From Turnera subulata (lineage: Eukaryota; Streptophyta; Magnoliopsida; Malpighiales; Passifloraceae), in contig JAKUCV010003141.1 in assembly GCA_028386065.3 (NCBI GenBank), positions 4,361-68,360 on the forward strand: a stretch of 64,000 bases of DNA, given 5' to 3'. How positions within the stretch are numbered: the stretch's first letter is position 1; each line of letters opens with the position of its first letter. A model generated the notes under the pieces. That model saw only the letters and a program-made list of their open reading frames with translations, searched no databases and had not been told where the DNA came from. Of this stretch, positions 13,201-25,700 are shown piece after piece. Position numbers and translations under genes: made by a program.

Positions 13201-15996
13201 ACAAATCATCCTCGTCTTAATTTCATATCAATAAGATAGATTATAATCGTCTGTTTTAATTGTATCCCACGACAAAAAAAAAGGTCTTAATTATACCAGG
13301 ATTTGTTTCATAATTACTAGTAGATTTCTTTTATTTTAAAAAAAAGGGGTAAAGTGTTGCTTTCCTTGTTGGCTGGCTTTCGCTAATCCTGCATAATCTA
13401 TACCCAGAAAGTGAACTCTAGAACATGAAACTAAATGAGGTAGGGGCATCCATGGCTGCAATGATTAATATTCGGCTGTATTAACAAATGACCATGCGAA
13501 GGTAAAGGAGAACAAATCCAAATAATCATGGTCCCGCACGGGTACGTAGTATACAATTATATCTTTCATTTCCGAATTAACAGCTACTCAGGATACTCAA
13601 GAAAAAGATTAAGAGCTAATTAGAGGCCCTTAAACCAACGATTTATTAAAAAAGAACTGCACGTAAACAAAATGAAATTCATGAAAAGCTAAACATTTCA
13701 AGACAGATAGTTGGATGCATTGGACCATTTGCATCCTGTAGGACTATTTTTCATCTTGGAAAAAAAAAGTAGATATCCTCATCAGCTTTTGCTTGTAGGC
13801 CTCAAACAATTTTACTCGTCTTAGGTACATGCAGTGGTATGGGACATTGTACCAATACACGGTAAGTTTATCTTTATGTCAGTTAAATGCATATTTCAAC
13901 CAAAACTTAAAAATGCTAAAAAATCTGAACTAACCTAATAAAAAATTTAAACAACATTGAGTGTAGCATAGATAGAAGAGTCCAACTTTTTTATTAAAAA
14001 AAAAAAAGTGTGCATGAAATTTTGCCCGCCAAAAAAAATGAAACCACTAACTTATTTTCAGCCCTAAATATAGGCGCAACCACAAATATGCCGTGCTGCG
14101 GTTGCGAATGCTAAAATTCAAGTTTGGTTTTATGTGTCACAATAAGCTAAAAATCTCTAGACAATAACATAACAACGAAATGACGAATATATGTCTGTGG
14201 TCGACTCACATGGAATGCCAGCTTTTGCCTCCGAGACCATGTTAGTAACAGTCCTTATCATGTGGCCAAGTACAGAGTTTATGAATTTCCCTTTCTACGG
14301 TCAACATAGCATTTATTAGTGTAAAAAACCACCAAGCATTTTGAGCATTGCTGTTGGTATACAGTTTGGATTTTAAAGTCTATGGAAAATGACTAATTCA
14401 GATTATTAGACCCATTATAAGAAGTGGCCCTTCTATGATTACATGCTCCAATGTAAACCTTATTTACAAAATATTGAGCTCTAAGACTTTTCTTTTCTAT
14501 ATTTTTGGTTCTAGACAGATGTTAGCTTCTACAAGCACAGCACTCTCCCTTCAAGCATGACATAAGGATTTCAAAGTGATTCATGAAAGTAACATTTTGT
14601 TGGCCTAACCACTCGAGAAGAGGAATTAACAATTATATCTCTTATACCTGCTACGGCTTTTCAGGTCACATCTTTCCTCCAATTTCCCCCCTTATCATAT
14701 TTGAATAATCCTATGACTATAATGCTATTGCTATACATTAAAATATGCCAATAAACACGGCATATGTTTTTGGCCACTGGTCACGAGCTTATCAAAAGAA
14801 AGGTCACTGTTGGTGACTTGGATCTGTAAACAGTTCCAAGTACCAAATCATGCTTGCTGCTTTATCCAAAAATAATTTTCCAGCCCGGAAAAAGCTTGTT
14901 TGGAGTTGCTTCTACCCAAAAATAGTGCCAACAGCTACTGAATATTTTTGTAATTGTATCAGTTATTGTTGTTTTGGTGTGCCTACCAGCGCAATCAGTG
15001 TGACCCCAAGATTGTTGCGAAATCCAGGTTAAAAGGAAATGGTTATGAAATCTCGGCCTCCACTGTCAACGTTCCTTGGTAGGGTCTGCAAACTTGGACT
15101 CTGTTTGCAGACCCTGGGCTTGGGGTGTATGGAAAGGACCACAGGGCATTTCCAGCCCTAGGGCCTAACATCACTGGACAACTAAGGGAGGATGGCTTTG
15201 AAGAGGTTGGTGATTGTTTTGGGCAACAAGGCCTGCAAATTCCTGGGTCTAAAGGACATTGTAATGAAGCTTTTGCAGGGACAATATGTCGTAATGCATC
15301 TTCAGTAGCAATATAAGCCTTGTGCAAATGAATGAAACTTGTTCTTGATTGTGAATGAAGGCGTGAGAATAGACAAGTTTAGATGTTAGTGCTCTTGAAA
15401 TTCCCAGGCAAGCAGATATTTTGAGACCAAGAGATGGGCTTGCAGGGACTTGACCTTGCTACAATATATGGAGAGGCAAGAATCTAGGCATAAATGATAG
15501 AACCAAGGGTGTCAGATGTGCACAGGAACAAAAAACAAGGGTCTTAAATTCGAAAGGAAGCACCAGCTGTTGCAATGGCGTTTCCAATTTGTTCTAAATC
15601 CCTTTAGTTTATCCTCTAATGATTCATCAGGACAACTATAGTTCCATCTGCGAACAACAGTGCTTAGTTAACAGATGTTTTGCTGAACAAAAACATGGCA
15701 TAGCAAATTACATCTTTGAGAAATGAATGATACGCAACTCCAATCAATATGCAGGTAATATAATTACTAGAGCAGATATGTGAAATTTCAAGACATAAAA
15801 TCGTCAAAATTGGTGCAAGACAAAACTGCAAACATATGCAATTTGGTAATTTGTGCATCAACAGACAAAGCCATAGTTATATATCCAAATGTGATTCCGT
15901 CAATAAGAGCAAAAATGAATACGAATAAGCATAACCAATTTTAATAATTAAGTTGAATCATGAAAATTGGATGTTCAAAGTAATATCCATGGAGAG
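13201..15996. other. Intergenic region, glucosyltransferase to methyltransferase
   Basis: AT-rich sequence of 2.8 kb, with A/T runs and no gene I can support. It should contain the 3' end of the methyltransferase transcript. The stretch 15010-15320 is less AT-rich than the rest and has an open frame on each strand, but I recognise neither. It holds a perfect stem-loop, listed separately. Confidence 0.4.
15081..15115. other. Perfect 13-bp stem-loop
   Basis: Arm AGGGTCTGCAAAC (15081-15093), 9-nt loop, and exact complementary arm (15103-15115). It lies about 900 bp downstream of the methyltransferase stop codon. Confidence 0.85.
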
Positions 15997-17751
15997 TCAT
16001 TCAAGTACACCAGCTGAGTTATCACCTACACAAGTCTCATCATTTTTGCTCCCAGTAAAGTGGTGCAACAGCACACCCGCTGCAACACTGACATTCAAGC
16101 TTTCCACAGCCAGAAAAGATTGAAACTCTCTACTAGACCAGTCAGGGTTTGTTTCTTGAGCATCCACATCATCAGTGCCTCCAACTGTTACATCCACGGG
16201 AATGTTCCCGGGAATACGCACTAACTGAGTACATGACCTCTCCACCAGAGGCCTCAATCCAGTGCCCTCACTGCCCAAAACAAGAATAGTGGGTGCACCG
16301 GGCAAAATATCATTCAGAGGAACAGCTTTTGAAGAAACAGAACCTCCGATTACACGCCATCCATTTTCAGCGGAAGATACCAAGAATTGCATCATATTTT
16401 TGCAATATCTAAGCTCCATTAATTCAAGTGATCCTGCGCTAGCTTTACTCACAACTCCACTCAATGGAGCCGAATTTTTTGCACAGAGTACCACCCCTGA
16501 AGCTCCAAAGAAGTAAGCAGACCTAATAATTGCCCCCAAATTCTGAGGATCAGTAACCTCATCCAAAGCTACCCAAAGTGAACCCTTCTCCTCCTCAGGC
16601 AAAACAGGATCCAATTCCATTATTTTCACCATCTCCAACGGAGAAGCATCAAGGACAAGTCCCTGATGAGGGCGATTATCTACAATCATATTGAGGTCAT
16701 GCTTTGAAATTTCCTTTGTGCTTAAACCTATTTTCTCAGCCATCCTCAACACTTTCTCAAACCCTTTCTTGTCCTTTTTCTTCCTATTATTACTGCTCAA
16801 ATCCAGTCCTTCTTGAACATACAAAGCATAAAATTCTCTTCTTGCAGCAGATAATGCAGCCAACACGGGACCTACTCCATAAACCCCTTCTCCAACCATC
16901 TTAGGAAGAGTAGATTCGGTGGCCTCCTTCAATGTCTTTCTACCCCAACTTTCCTGCTTATTCCACCTCTGAAATTCAGGTTTCTCAGTCCTACCTTTCG
17001 TCCCTGCCATTCCTTTTAACCTATTCTTAATCCTATCCCATCGAGGATCATCAACAGCGTCCACATCCTCTTCTTCTCTACCATCAACTTCTACAATGTC
17101 ATCACCTCTTCTCTTATGACCATAACGAGCTTCCCTGTCCTCCACCATGCCACCTATTCTGTTCCTGCTTTCCTTACTCCTCCTCCCTTTGTGACTATCA
17201 CTGTCCCTTGTAACTGTTCTTGCAGACCTCTCCCAGGAAGAGCTGCCAGATTGTGCAACCGCCCCTCCCTCTATCTTCATTGCGGATTCCTCCCAGGAAG
17301 AACGACTACTCCTAGCACTGGCAACTTTCTTCAAACCATTGCCTTCCCCAACTTTCTTAGTGCTCAACCAAGGAAGTGAATTCCCAACCCGTGCCACCCG
17401 ACGCCCTCCTCCACCACTCTCCAGATGCAGATCGGAAAAACTTCTAGCGCCCAACATCAAGCAACACTGCACAGCACTTCTAAGCCTAACCCCGCCTAAT
17501 ATACTTCTACCTCTAGCTACACTACCAGTTTCCACAGAAACAGCTTTGGTGGTGGGTATCTCAAAGTTGAAAGCTTTATGTGACTTTGGATGGAATACAG
17601 GCGAAAATGCTGGGTTTAGTGAGGGTTTTGGGCGGGACTTAATTGGTAAAGCTTGGGGTTTTAGAGCGTGGAAGCTTTTGAACCAAGAGGGATTTGTACA
17701 AACCCTGGTTGCCAAGGGAAAAGCCTGGGTCTTTGCGAGATTTGAATACAT
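15997..17751 (-). CDS. SpoU/TrmH-family RNA 2'-O-methyltransferase, organellar, intronless
   Basis: Predicted to methylate a ribose 2'-OH in ribosomal RNA (RlmB/MRM1 group) of mitochondria or chloroplasts, using S-adenosylmethionine. 584 residues in one exon. Residues 1-70 are rich in Ser, Lys, Arg and Pro and look like a transit peptide. Residues 110-285 are low complexity and charged. Residues 285-372 form the substrate-binding domain, beginning GEGVYGVGPVLAAL. The SPOUT fold has motif 1 at 397-420 (DPQNLGAIIRSA, with N404 and R410), motif 2 at 489-516 (ILVLGSEGTGLRP) and motif 3 at 550-565 (ESLNVSVAAGVLLHH). About 33 acidic residues (516-548) separate motifs 2 and 3, where bacterial enzymes have only a few. 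The ATG at 17751 is the first in frame and begins the transit-like region. Probable orthologue of Arabidopsis AT2G19870, from memory. The substrate is inferred from the family only. Confidence 0.93.
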   Translation of the reverse strand: MYSNLAKTQAFPLATRVCTNPSWFKSFHALKPQALPIKSRPKPSLNPAFSPVFHPKSHKAFNFEIPTTKAVSVETGSVARGRSILGGVRLRSAVQCCLMLGARSFSDLHLESGGGGRRVARVGNSLPWLSTKKVGEGNGLKKVASARSSRSSWEESAMKIEGGAVAQSGSSSWERSARTVTRDSDSHKGRRSKESRNRIGGMVEDREARYGHKRRGDDIVEVDGREEEDVDAVDDPRWDRIKNRLKGMAGTKGRTEKPEFQRWNKQESWGRKTLKEATESTLPKMVGEGVYGVGPVLAALSAARREFYALYVQEGLDLSSNNRKKKDKKGFEKVLRMAEKIGLSTKEISKHDLNMIVDNRPHQGLVLDASPLEMVKIMELDPVLPEEEKGSLWVALDEVTDPQNLGAIIRSAYFFGASGVVLCAKNSAPLSGVVSKASAGSLELMELRYCKNMMQFLVSSAENGWRVIGGSVSSKAVPLNDILPGAPTILVLGSEGTGLRPLVERSCTQLVRIPGNIPVDVTVGGTDDVDAQETNPDWSSREFQSFLAVESLNVSVAAGVLLHHFTGSKNDETCVGDNSAGVLE

Positions 17752-18224
17752 CTTTGCAGAAGAGCTGGGCTAATACATATGACTACTACGGCCAGCGGCT
17801 GAGATATGAAATTAACAGCGGCAAACGAAATAGGAAGTAAAATTATAAAAGATTAATATCAGGGTTTATGAAACAGACTTTTCTATAAGATTATCCGTGT
17901 TTCCAGGAAGTTTTACCTCGGATGACGCAGCCCCCCACAACGGAAGCTTCATGCTCGAACAAGGTGGATGGGGCTCCTTTATCTTATGCGGAGAAGGGAT
18001 GAGACTGAAGTAAGGGAGCCGCTGAAAATCCGAATATACACATACACGATATTTAATACCTTTTCTAGTTAAAAGTTTTTATAGCTGGGGTGGCATCTCT
18101 CTTGTCTGGGTTTTAAAGGGTCATGGATTCCGAAGGTAGTGACTGTGGAGGTTTGGGGTTATGAGTATTTATGTAATTCTATTGTAAAAAAATACAATGG
18201 GTTGATTTTTTTTACTTTAAAAAC
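17752..18224 (-). promoter_or_regulatory. Methyltransferase upstream region (copy 1 of a triplicated region)
   Basis: The stretch 17560-18020, which includes the first 60 codons and the leader, recurs in degraded form at 36310-36600 and 37929-38411. Shared blocks include aattataaaa(a)gattaatat, aaacagactttyctataaga and ggaagcttcatgctcga. The region originally led into the TIM17 upstream region and is now cut by the transposon that starts at 18225. Confidence 0.7.
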
Positions 18225-18396
18225 GGTTAAAAATAATTTTTGGTCATTGAACTCAGTAATGTAATGGATTTTGGTCATGGTATCCAATTTCAATTTATTT
18301 TGGTCACTGTACTCAACAAAAATCATGAATTTTGGTTCGCAGGTAAATCCAACGCCATGTGCTCATTTGTGAGTGGTCCACATCATTAGGTGGACC

Positions 18397-19979
18397 TCTG
18401 AAGTTAATATCCCAGCCATGACACCATCTCCACAACCAGTTTCATGCATGATGTTTAAGTCAGCTGATTTCCCTCCTTTGGAGTCTCGGGTTAATACATC
18501 CACCAAAAGGTCATATACACCTTTTGTTACGCCTTCAACAAGTAAGGCCGGATGGTCAGCTCTCTCCACTCACCCAAGCTGAAGAAGTCTTGAATTGGCA
18601 AATGCAAAACATGACGGCTCAGAATCACCTTCTCCAAAATCTTGATTCAAAAATGAACCAGGTCCTGTCACAACAAGGACTAACAGCTCAGAAATGTGAT
18701 TCCCTTGCAGGCTAAATGAAAAAGATGGAGCACGATCTTACTCAGAAACTCAACATAGTTCAACAAGAATTATGTAACACAATCAAGGAGAAACGAAGTC
18801 TTTATGACCCTTTAGTCAAGCAAAAGGAATCAGAGGTCCTTCATCTTGAACAAGAGCTTCATGATGCTAGGAAAGTTTTAGCAAGTACAAAACCCCCAGC
18901 TCCTCAGCCAATGTTTCCAGTTTATACTAAACCTTTTCCCACCAAAACAAATCCTGAAGAAAATCCTTTCAAATCATTGTCCCAAATGTTTCCACAGGAA
19001 ACAAGACTTCCCCGTCGACAATATCGGCGTAGCCCTAGTCCTCCACTAGATCGACCCCCTCATCGAGCCAGGAAAGAACCAGCAAGAGATCATTCTCCAT
19101 CCCTGATGATTAAACGACCTTTTTATACCCCATCTATTTCTGATGATACATCACAGGATAGTTCTTCAGAAACATTTTCAGAAACTTCAGATTTGATTCA
19201 GCTTATGCTGATATCTCCAACATTCTGATGCACCAACCCAGACCCACATACACTATAGAGTTTCCCCCTGAAACTGAAGGAATGGATAGCACAACTACTC
19301 CACAAGCTACATCATCACAACCCAAAAACCAACCAAATCAACCACCTCCATTTATTCCTCCCACTAAAAAGCCTGATGGTTTTTCCACAGAAAATGGACC
19401 ATGGTTTTCCCTTGATGATGTTTCCCAGCATCGATGGAGAGAAAGATTTCAAGAATTTCAAGCCTGGATAGACAAAGAAGAATTACAAGAAAATCCACCA
19501 TACTGGATCCATAAGTAATTCATTGCTCGTTCCACAGGAACCCTCATAGAATGGTTTCAAAAAACCACCCCAGCAATTCTCCAGCAATTGTGTCAGGTTC
19601 CAACAACTTCTGAATTTCTGAATATATTGCATGATGAATTCATTGGTTCTCCTCCGGATGAAAATAGACACAGATTGACTGTATTTCATCAAAGAAAATG
19701 TTGTTCTTTACAACTTTCTGACCTCCAACGACATCACTCTGCCATGAGTAAGCTCTATTACATATTGGGAGCTACAGATGCTCATCGGGAAGTCTATTTG
19801 GCTTCCTTCCCAGAAAGTTTGCAGGGCAATGTTCTTAGTGCAATGGAATCCAGCAATCGGAGTATGTCTAATACATCCCTTGGAAAATTATACCAAATGA
19901 TTCTCGCAGCTCGACAGACACTTTGTGATACTAAAAAAATATTCAGAGACCTTTCTAAACGATCTCAAGATCTCAACTG
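18397..19979 (+). pseudogene. Pararetrovirus ORF1 fragment: coiled coil and N-terminal coat region
   Basis: Coding remnants run in shifting frames: about 18397-18582, 18524-18715, 18716-19228, 19228-19518 and 19519-19979. Breaks visible are a frame change near 18550, a TAA at 18713-18715, a frame change at 19226-19228, and a TAA at 19516-19518. Residues coded at 18716-18890 are a Glu/Lys/Leu-rich coiled coil. The next part is rich in Ser, Pro and Arg. From about 19390 (WFSLDDVSQHRW) the sequence has the look of a caulimovirid capsid domain. The frame is cut at 19979 by the LTR insertion and resumes at 23365. The capsid call rests on position and general resemblance. Confidence 0.75.
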
Positions 19980-22900
19980 TGGATGCCCGTACCCCAATAA
20001 AATAAAAATAAAATAATTAAATGAAAAAGAGTTACCAAAATACTCTTGAAACCCGGGGTACAAAAACCGATGCTTCGGCATACAAACTTTCTCCAAGAAA
20101 ATGTATTAACAACGAGATGTCATAAAAATAAATGAGATCAACCGGTTTAACAAATAATAAGCCATCACGGCATCACGCCGACATAATATCACAAATCAAC
20201 TCCGGCTAACTGCCGATATAAAGATAAAATATTTATGACATCTCGAGTTATTTCACATGCAGCGGAAGATGAAAGTAATAATAATACTCAAGGTAGAAAA
20301 TATCATGCATATGGCCCTATGGATCCCACCAAGAGATAATGCACAACTACCTGCTGAAGTGACTGCGTCTGATCTCCGCGTCAAAGGTATAAGTGAGTCT
20401 GCACGCTAACTAAAGTCTGAAAAAAATAACGGTGGCGATTATGTGAGTCGCCTACTCAGTGAACATTAAAAGTCTAAATATACATGAAAGTGAAGTCATG
20501 CTCGTAGGGTGAGTAGCTCACGAGCACAAGTACAACATACAAGCAAATCAGAATCACACGCCATAACATAAATGTTTTATTGTAATATAGCTCGTATTGT
20601 TTGAGCTCAATGCGTTATCTTATTGTTATCATTATTATTATTTTTATTATTATGGGCCCTCTACTGTGAGTCAAGTCTCGGTAGCGCATCTGATCAGATC
20701 AGGGTGTGAAACCCAAATGTCGGACCTCAGAAGGGGTAGGTTCTGAGGCCAAAAACCACTGATAAATCTCAAGTGGCCGCTAGCTACCTGAGGGTGCACT
20801 CAGACACACCTAACCGGTGCAAGTCTTCCAGGGGTGCACCTACATCCCCTGGGCATGCTAAACAGCATAATGTGACCCGAGGGTACCCAACCCTCCCTCG
20901 GGGCTACCAACCGTCACCACAGTAGAATTTAGTACTTTATTCTTATTTACGTTTTTACATTTCGGTTGAGATACATTATGTCTTTCAGGGATGTGTGCAC
21001 TGTAAGTGTCCCTGTTTCATCCGGGCCTGCGGCCCATAACCACACATTATCACAAAAGTGTATCACATGTTATATTTCATAACAGTTTTTCATGTAGAAA
21101 TTTTAGACAGGTGAGATCAATCAGGTATATAAATCCAATCATCGCATGTAGCAAACAAGGCAAGTAAACAAACAAACCACACCAACACGCATTCACAAAA
21201 CATATATAAAAAGACTTGTAATGTCACCTCAAAATGTGAATTTTGACCTCTTCCCGATCCGAGCCTACAGCTCCCGAGGTATCTCCCGTGCCTGAATACC
21301 GGCACATAACATAATCACCAAGCCAATTTTAGGAATAAAACATGTATGTATGCTAATGGTATGCTCTAATCGAGTATCTCCCGACCCTAACTACTCGATT
21401 ATAAGATTTCCGGGTCTAAGTCCAAAGAATATTTTTATCTTCCATAACTCCAACGATTAGAGGTCTAAGGTTCATCGGTTTAAGTCCATTAACGAATTCT
21501 CGGGCCTAAAGCCCACTAAATCCTAAATCACAAATTCCAGGCCGTGGGCCCACTTCCTTAAGTTCATATTTTACCGATTATGAAATTGGGCTTCGAGCCC
21601 GTTCTTAACATCCGTGAGTTTAATTTCCCGTGATTAAGTCCTAAGTCCGTACTTTAGGTCCAATTAAATATCCTAAGCTTCAAATTGAGGTTATTGGGCC
21701 TGGGCTCGGTTTTTCCTAAAACCGTCCTAAAGTCGTTTCCGAGCCCAAGAGTTGATCGGCCTAAATTCTCTACGTGTCGGTAATTCTTTCCGGCCACACA
21801 CTCTAACTCGCCGCTCTCGGAAATCCACAATTCGCTTAATAAAAATAAATGTATATTTCGGTAAATAATTCAAAATTTAAGTACACGACAAAACCGAGAC
21901 AAAAACAAAGGATTATACCGTCTAAGCAAGAGAAATCTGTCGTTGGACAGAATTCGAGCCTTTGCCGAAAAATTCCCGAGCCTCGCCGGAATAGTACGTG
22001 TTCGCCGGAATCCGGTCAACTTCGCCGGAAAATTTTCAACAGCACCAAAATGAGCCACACAACAAACTGCCACCCAAAAACCAAACAACCAATTCAACAA
22101 CTCACTAATCACATACACCTAAACGAATTTAGGAAAAATCCTTACCGGAATAGTTGTACAGTAACCGGATCCGTCCAAGGCAACCGGAAAAATGCAACAC
22201 GAGCCACAAAACCCCAGCTGGAAACAAACCCAAACACCTAAATCATCCATACAATCCCCCCAGCATCACAAATCGAATATTAGAAAAGAATTTGAGACAA
22301 GAATCCTTACCCGAAAAAGATTGTTCACGAACACACTCACACACCCGAGAACACACACACCCGTCCACGACAACTGCCGGCAACAACAACACACTCAACA
22401 CAATCCACGCGCACGAAACCAACCCACAATCCGCCACCAAACCAACCTGAGACAGCACAACACCCACACACATCAATTCCCATCGAACCGCCCAAACACA
22501 CACGCACAAAATCCCGCCGGCACCATCCGCCACCAGAAAAAGTTCAAGCATCAAATTCGCCATTGACAACAGAAGAAGAATAGAAGAAGAAGAAGCGAAG
22601 AGCAGGGGCGGCCATGAGGCTTACCAGGCGGCGGCGACTCACGCATAGACGGCCCTCGTCCCAGCCTCCACTGCGACTCGTGGTGGTGGCGGCCCCGTGT
22701 CCCTGTGACGACGACACGAGAAAGGGAGCAGAAGATGTATGGCGGCGGCGGCGTCCAATCGAGAGGGGAGTGAAGATGGTGGGACGGTGACGGCCTTAGT
22801 GTGTGGGGAGATGGTGGCGGGTGTGGAATTGAAGAGAGGAGAGAAGGAGGAGATAAGAAAAGGAGAGGAAGAGAATCAGGAAGGGATAAGAATAGAAAAG

Positions 22901-23364
22901 AGGGAGAGAAGGTGGGGGACATAGCCGTTGCAGAAGCGGCGGCTGGGTGGAGAGGCAACGGTAGGGAAGGAAGAAAAAAGAAAGTGGAGGAGAAAAAGAA
23001 AGAAGGGGAAAAAGAAAAGAGGAAGGCTCGGCTAGGGTTGGCCGCCCTAGTGGACGACCCGTCGTCCGCTTAGGCGCGGTCAACCCCCGCCTGGTCAACG
23101 CGCCTCAGCCCCTTTTTTTTTTTTTTTGCTTAGACCAAAACGACGTAGTTTCAAATGAAACTACGCTAAACCTCTCGTTTCGTCCCGATTTCGAATTCGT
23201 TTCCCTCGGAACCCGAACTATGAACAATACCGACTTAGAATTGACATTCTCATGGCAAAATAATTTATTTCCTCAACTAAAACTCGAAAATACCTCCAAG
23301 GTAAAATCGGAATAAATTTCCGAAAATTCCGAAAATCAACTTATGAAAAATTCGGGGCGTTACA
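19980..23364 (-). mobile_element. Solo LTR X (gypsy), inserted in the pararetrovirus
   Basis: Read on the minus strand it begins TGTAACGCCCCGAATTTTTC at 23364 and ends ...GGGCATCCA at 19980. It interrupts the capsid frame cleanly. The flanks AACTG (19975-19979) and AAAAG (23365-23369) agree at only three of five bases, so the target duplication is uncertain. It shares the CTTCCGCTG motif (complement near 20258) with the other LTRs of the window but otherwise differs, and I see no hairpin array like theirs. Its GC-rich part (22560-23090) yields long but low-complexity ORFs that I do not accept. No internal retrotransposon sequence remains. Confidence 0.75.
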
Positions 23365-24120
23365 AAAAGTGTGTGCAACAACTCTTATCTGAAGATCAAA
23401 TGCAAAGATAAGAATTGTTCTTGTTCTCGAAAGTCCAACCATATTGATCACTATCAGAAGCCTTCTCCAAAAAGGTCCAAAAAGAAGTTCAGATCCCGTT
23501 TTTCCAAATTCAAATACTTCAAGAAGAAAGGGAGACGTGGCAACAAAGGAGACAGATGCTTTATCTATAAGAAAAAGGGTCATTTTGCAAAAAATTGCCC
23601 AAATCAGCCAGCTAAATCAGTAAAATTGGTTCAGCAAATCCAACAAAGCACTCATGTCGACCTCGATAATGCAGATGTTGAATCATTATTTTCAGAAACT
23701 GAAGAGCCTGAAGAAGACACTGTCTTTGTTATTGAACAAGAATCTGATACATCTTCCTCAACAACCTCTGAAGATGAAGAATTTGATGATCGATATTTGC
23801 CAGTTTTCCAAGCTCAAAAAGAAGCCCAAAAGTCCATTTTGTCCAAAACAAAGTCTCCATCCGTCAAGATACAGATTCTCCCATCCAAGTATGATAAACC
23901 AATCCCTCTTATTGGTTTTGTTGATACTGGCGCTCACAAAATTTTCTCAACCCAAAAATCCTACCTCCAGAGGCATGGGAGCCACACAAGGAGTATTTTC
24001 AGACTGCAAATGGAGAGTTATTCCAAACCACGATGATCACTACGTATTGGAATACAATTCTTCCCTGGATGTGTTATCTGGACCAAAGTTCTTGGCACAA
24101 GTCTTCCAGATCGAGACCTA
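23365..24120 (+). pseudogene. Pararetrovirus ORF1 fragment: zinc knuckle and protease
   Basis: The frame continues the capsid after the LTR. A Lys/Arg-rich stretch leads to a zinc knuckle at about 23557-23598. Its pattern has Tyr in place of the second Cys (CFIYKKKGHFAKNC), so zinc binding is probably lost. An acidic serine-rich linker follows, then the protease active-site motif DTGA at about 23923-23934. Soon after it the frame shifts (near 23950), and the plus-one frame carries on to 24127. In the virus this part packages the RNA and cuts the polyprotein. Confidence 0.8.
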
Positions 24121-25700
24121 CTCATAGGTTTTGATATCATTCAACAGGCAGAAAAACTTCAAATTCTCTCGCAAGGATTAAAATTCAAGAGGTTCTTTGC
24201 TCCTTACACCAATGTTAAAAAGATTTTTGCCCTTTCAGAATGTCTAGTCCAGTATGAGGAGATCAAGACAAAGTTATTACAATCCTGTGCTGACAGTCAT
24301 GCTCAGTTCACACATCCATCTCCCCTCTGGAAGGATGAAACATTTTTCATTACGTTGCCTTTCAAGCTCAATGAGGATATCAATCCTACTAAGGCATCTC
24401 ATCCAGGCATGACGCCCTCAGATTTACTTCTAGCCAGAGAAGAATGTTCACAACTGTTAAACAGGGTCTCATTGAACCCACCAAATCAGAATGGGCATGC
24501 CAGGCATTCTATGTGGAAAAAAGAACTGAGGAAATTCGAGGAAAAAAGAGGTTAGAAATTGATTACAAACCTCTTAATCATTTTTTAAGAGATGATAAAT
24601 TTCCTCTTCCAAAAATCAATTCCATGTTCCTTCACCTCAAGGATGCATGCATCTTTTCAAAGTTTGACTTAAAAGGTGGATTTTGGCAACTTGGGATTGA
24701 CCCCAAGGATCGCCATAAAACTGCTTTCTATATACCAGATGCTCAGTATCAATGGAAGGTTATGCCTTTTGGGTTAAAAGTAGCCCCTTCCCTGTTTCAG
24801 AAGGCAATGGTCCACATTTTCCAACCTATTCTCCACCATACATTAATTTACATTGATGACATCCTCCTTTTCTCATCTACGGAGACGGAACACCTACAGC
24901 TTTTGCACCAGTTTTATGACATAGTCCATTCCTATGGAATTATGTTATCAGAGAAGAAAAGCTACATCGGTGTTACAGAAGTTGATTTTTTGGGAATGCA
25001 TTTTAAGAATGGTTCTTATCAGCCTGGACCCCACATTGCCCATAAATTATTGAATTTTCCAGATGAGAATCTCACGCCAAAGCAAATCCAACAATTCTTG
25101 GGAATAGTCAATTACATCCGTGACTTCATCCCAAAGGTTTCACACCATACCAGCCACTTGTCCAAATTATTGAAGAAGAAAGCCCCACCTTGGGGACTAG
25201 ATCAGACTGCAGCTGTCAAAGTTCTAAAACAGATCACTCAGGATCCACCTCCACTCAGAATTCCCACCAATGGCACAAGAATCCTCCAGACAGACGCAAG
25301 TGATGAGTACTGGGGAGCAGTACTAATTGAAGAAATGACAGATAAGAAGAGGCATTATTGTGGCCATGCCAGTGGAAAATTTTCAGAAGCAGAGCTCTAT
25401 TATCACACCACTCATAAAGAACTTTTGGCGGTCAAATATGGAATCAAAAAGTTTGAATTCCATCTTGTCAACCATCATTTTATCGTGGAAATGGACAACC
25501 CATCTTTTCCAAAGCTGCTAGATTTCAAGAACAAAAGAGTTCCAGACAAGCAACTTCTGCGTTGGAAACAGTGGTTTGATAAGTATGATTTTGAAGTCAA
25601 GCATATAAAGGGAGATACCAATCTCATTCCTGACATGTTATCCCGACCATCCAAGACAGTCCATTTGGTTTCTAAATTCAATCTCATTCTTGTTATCTTC
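24121..25700 (+). pseudogene. Pararetrovirus reverse transcriptase and RNase H
   Basis: Open from 24444 in the main frame. The upstream part (24121-24443) is coding-like but in another frame. Reverse transcriptase landmarks are KFPLPKIN (about residue 52 from the 24444 ATG), FDLKGGFWQL and the catalytic YIDD at 24849-24860. RNase H follows with QTDASDEYWGA near 25288 and PDMLSRPSK near 25632. Both catalytic regions look intact, but the protein is cut off from its upstream parts by the frame change near 24450. The form is that of caulimovirids: no integrase follows. Confidence 0.88.

Noticed and set aside
15125..15316. Possible gene fragment with open frames on both strands
   Set aside because: Neither product is recognisable and there are no splice or start signals that I trust. 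Only the hairpin next to it is reported.
22551..23098. ORFs in LTR X
   Set aside because: Purine/pyrimidine-skewed sequence, low-complexity products on both strands.
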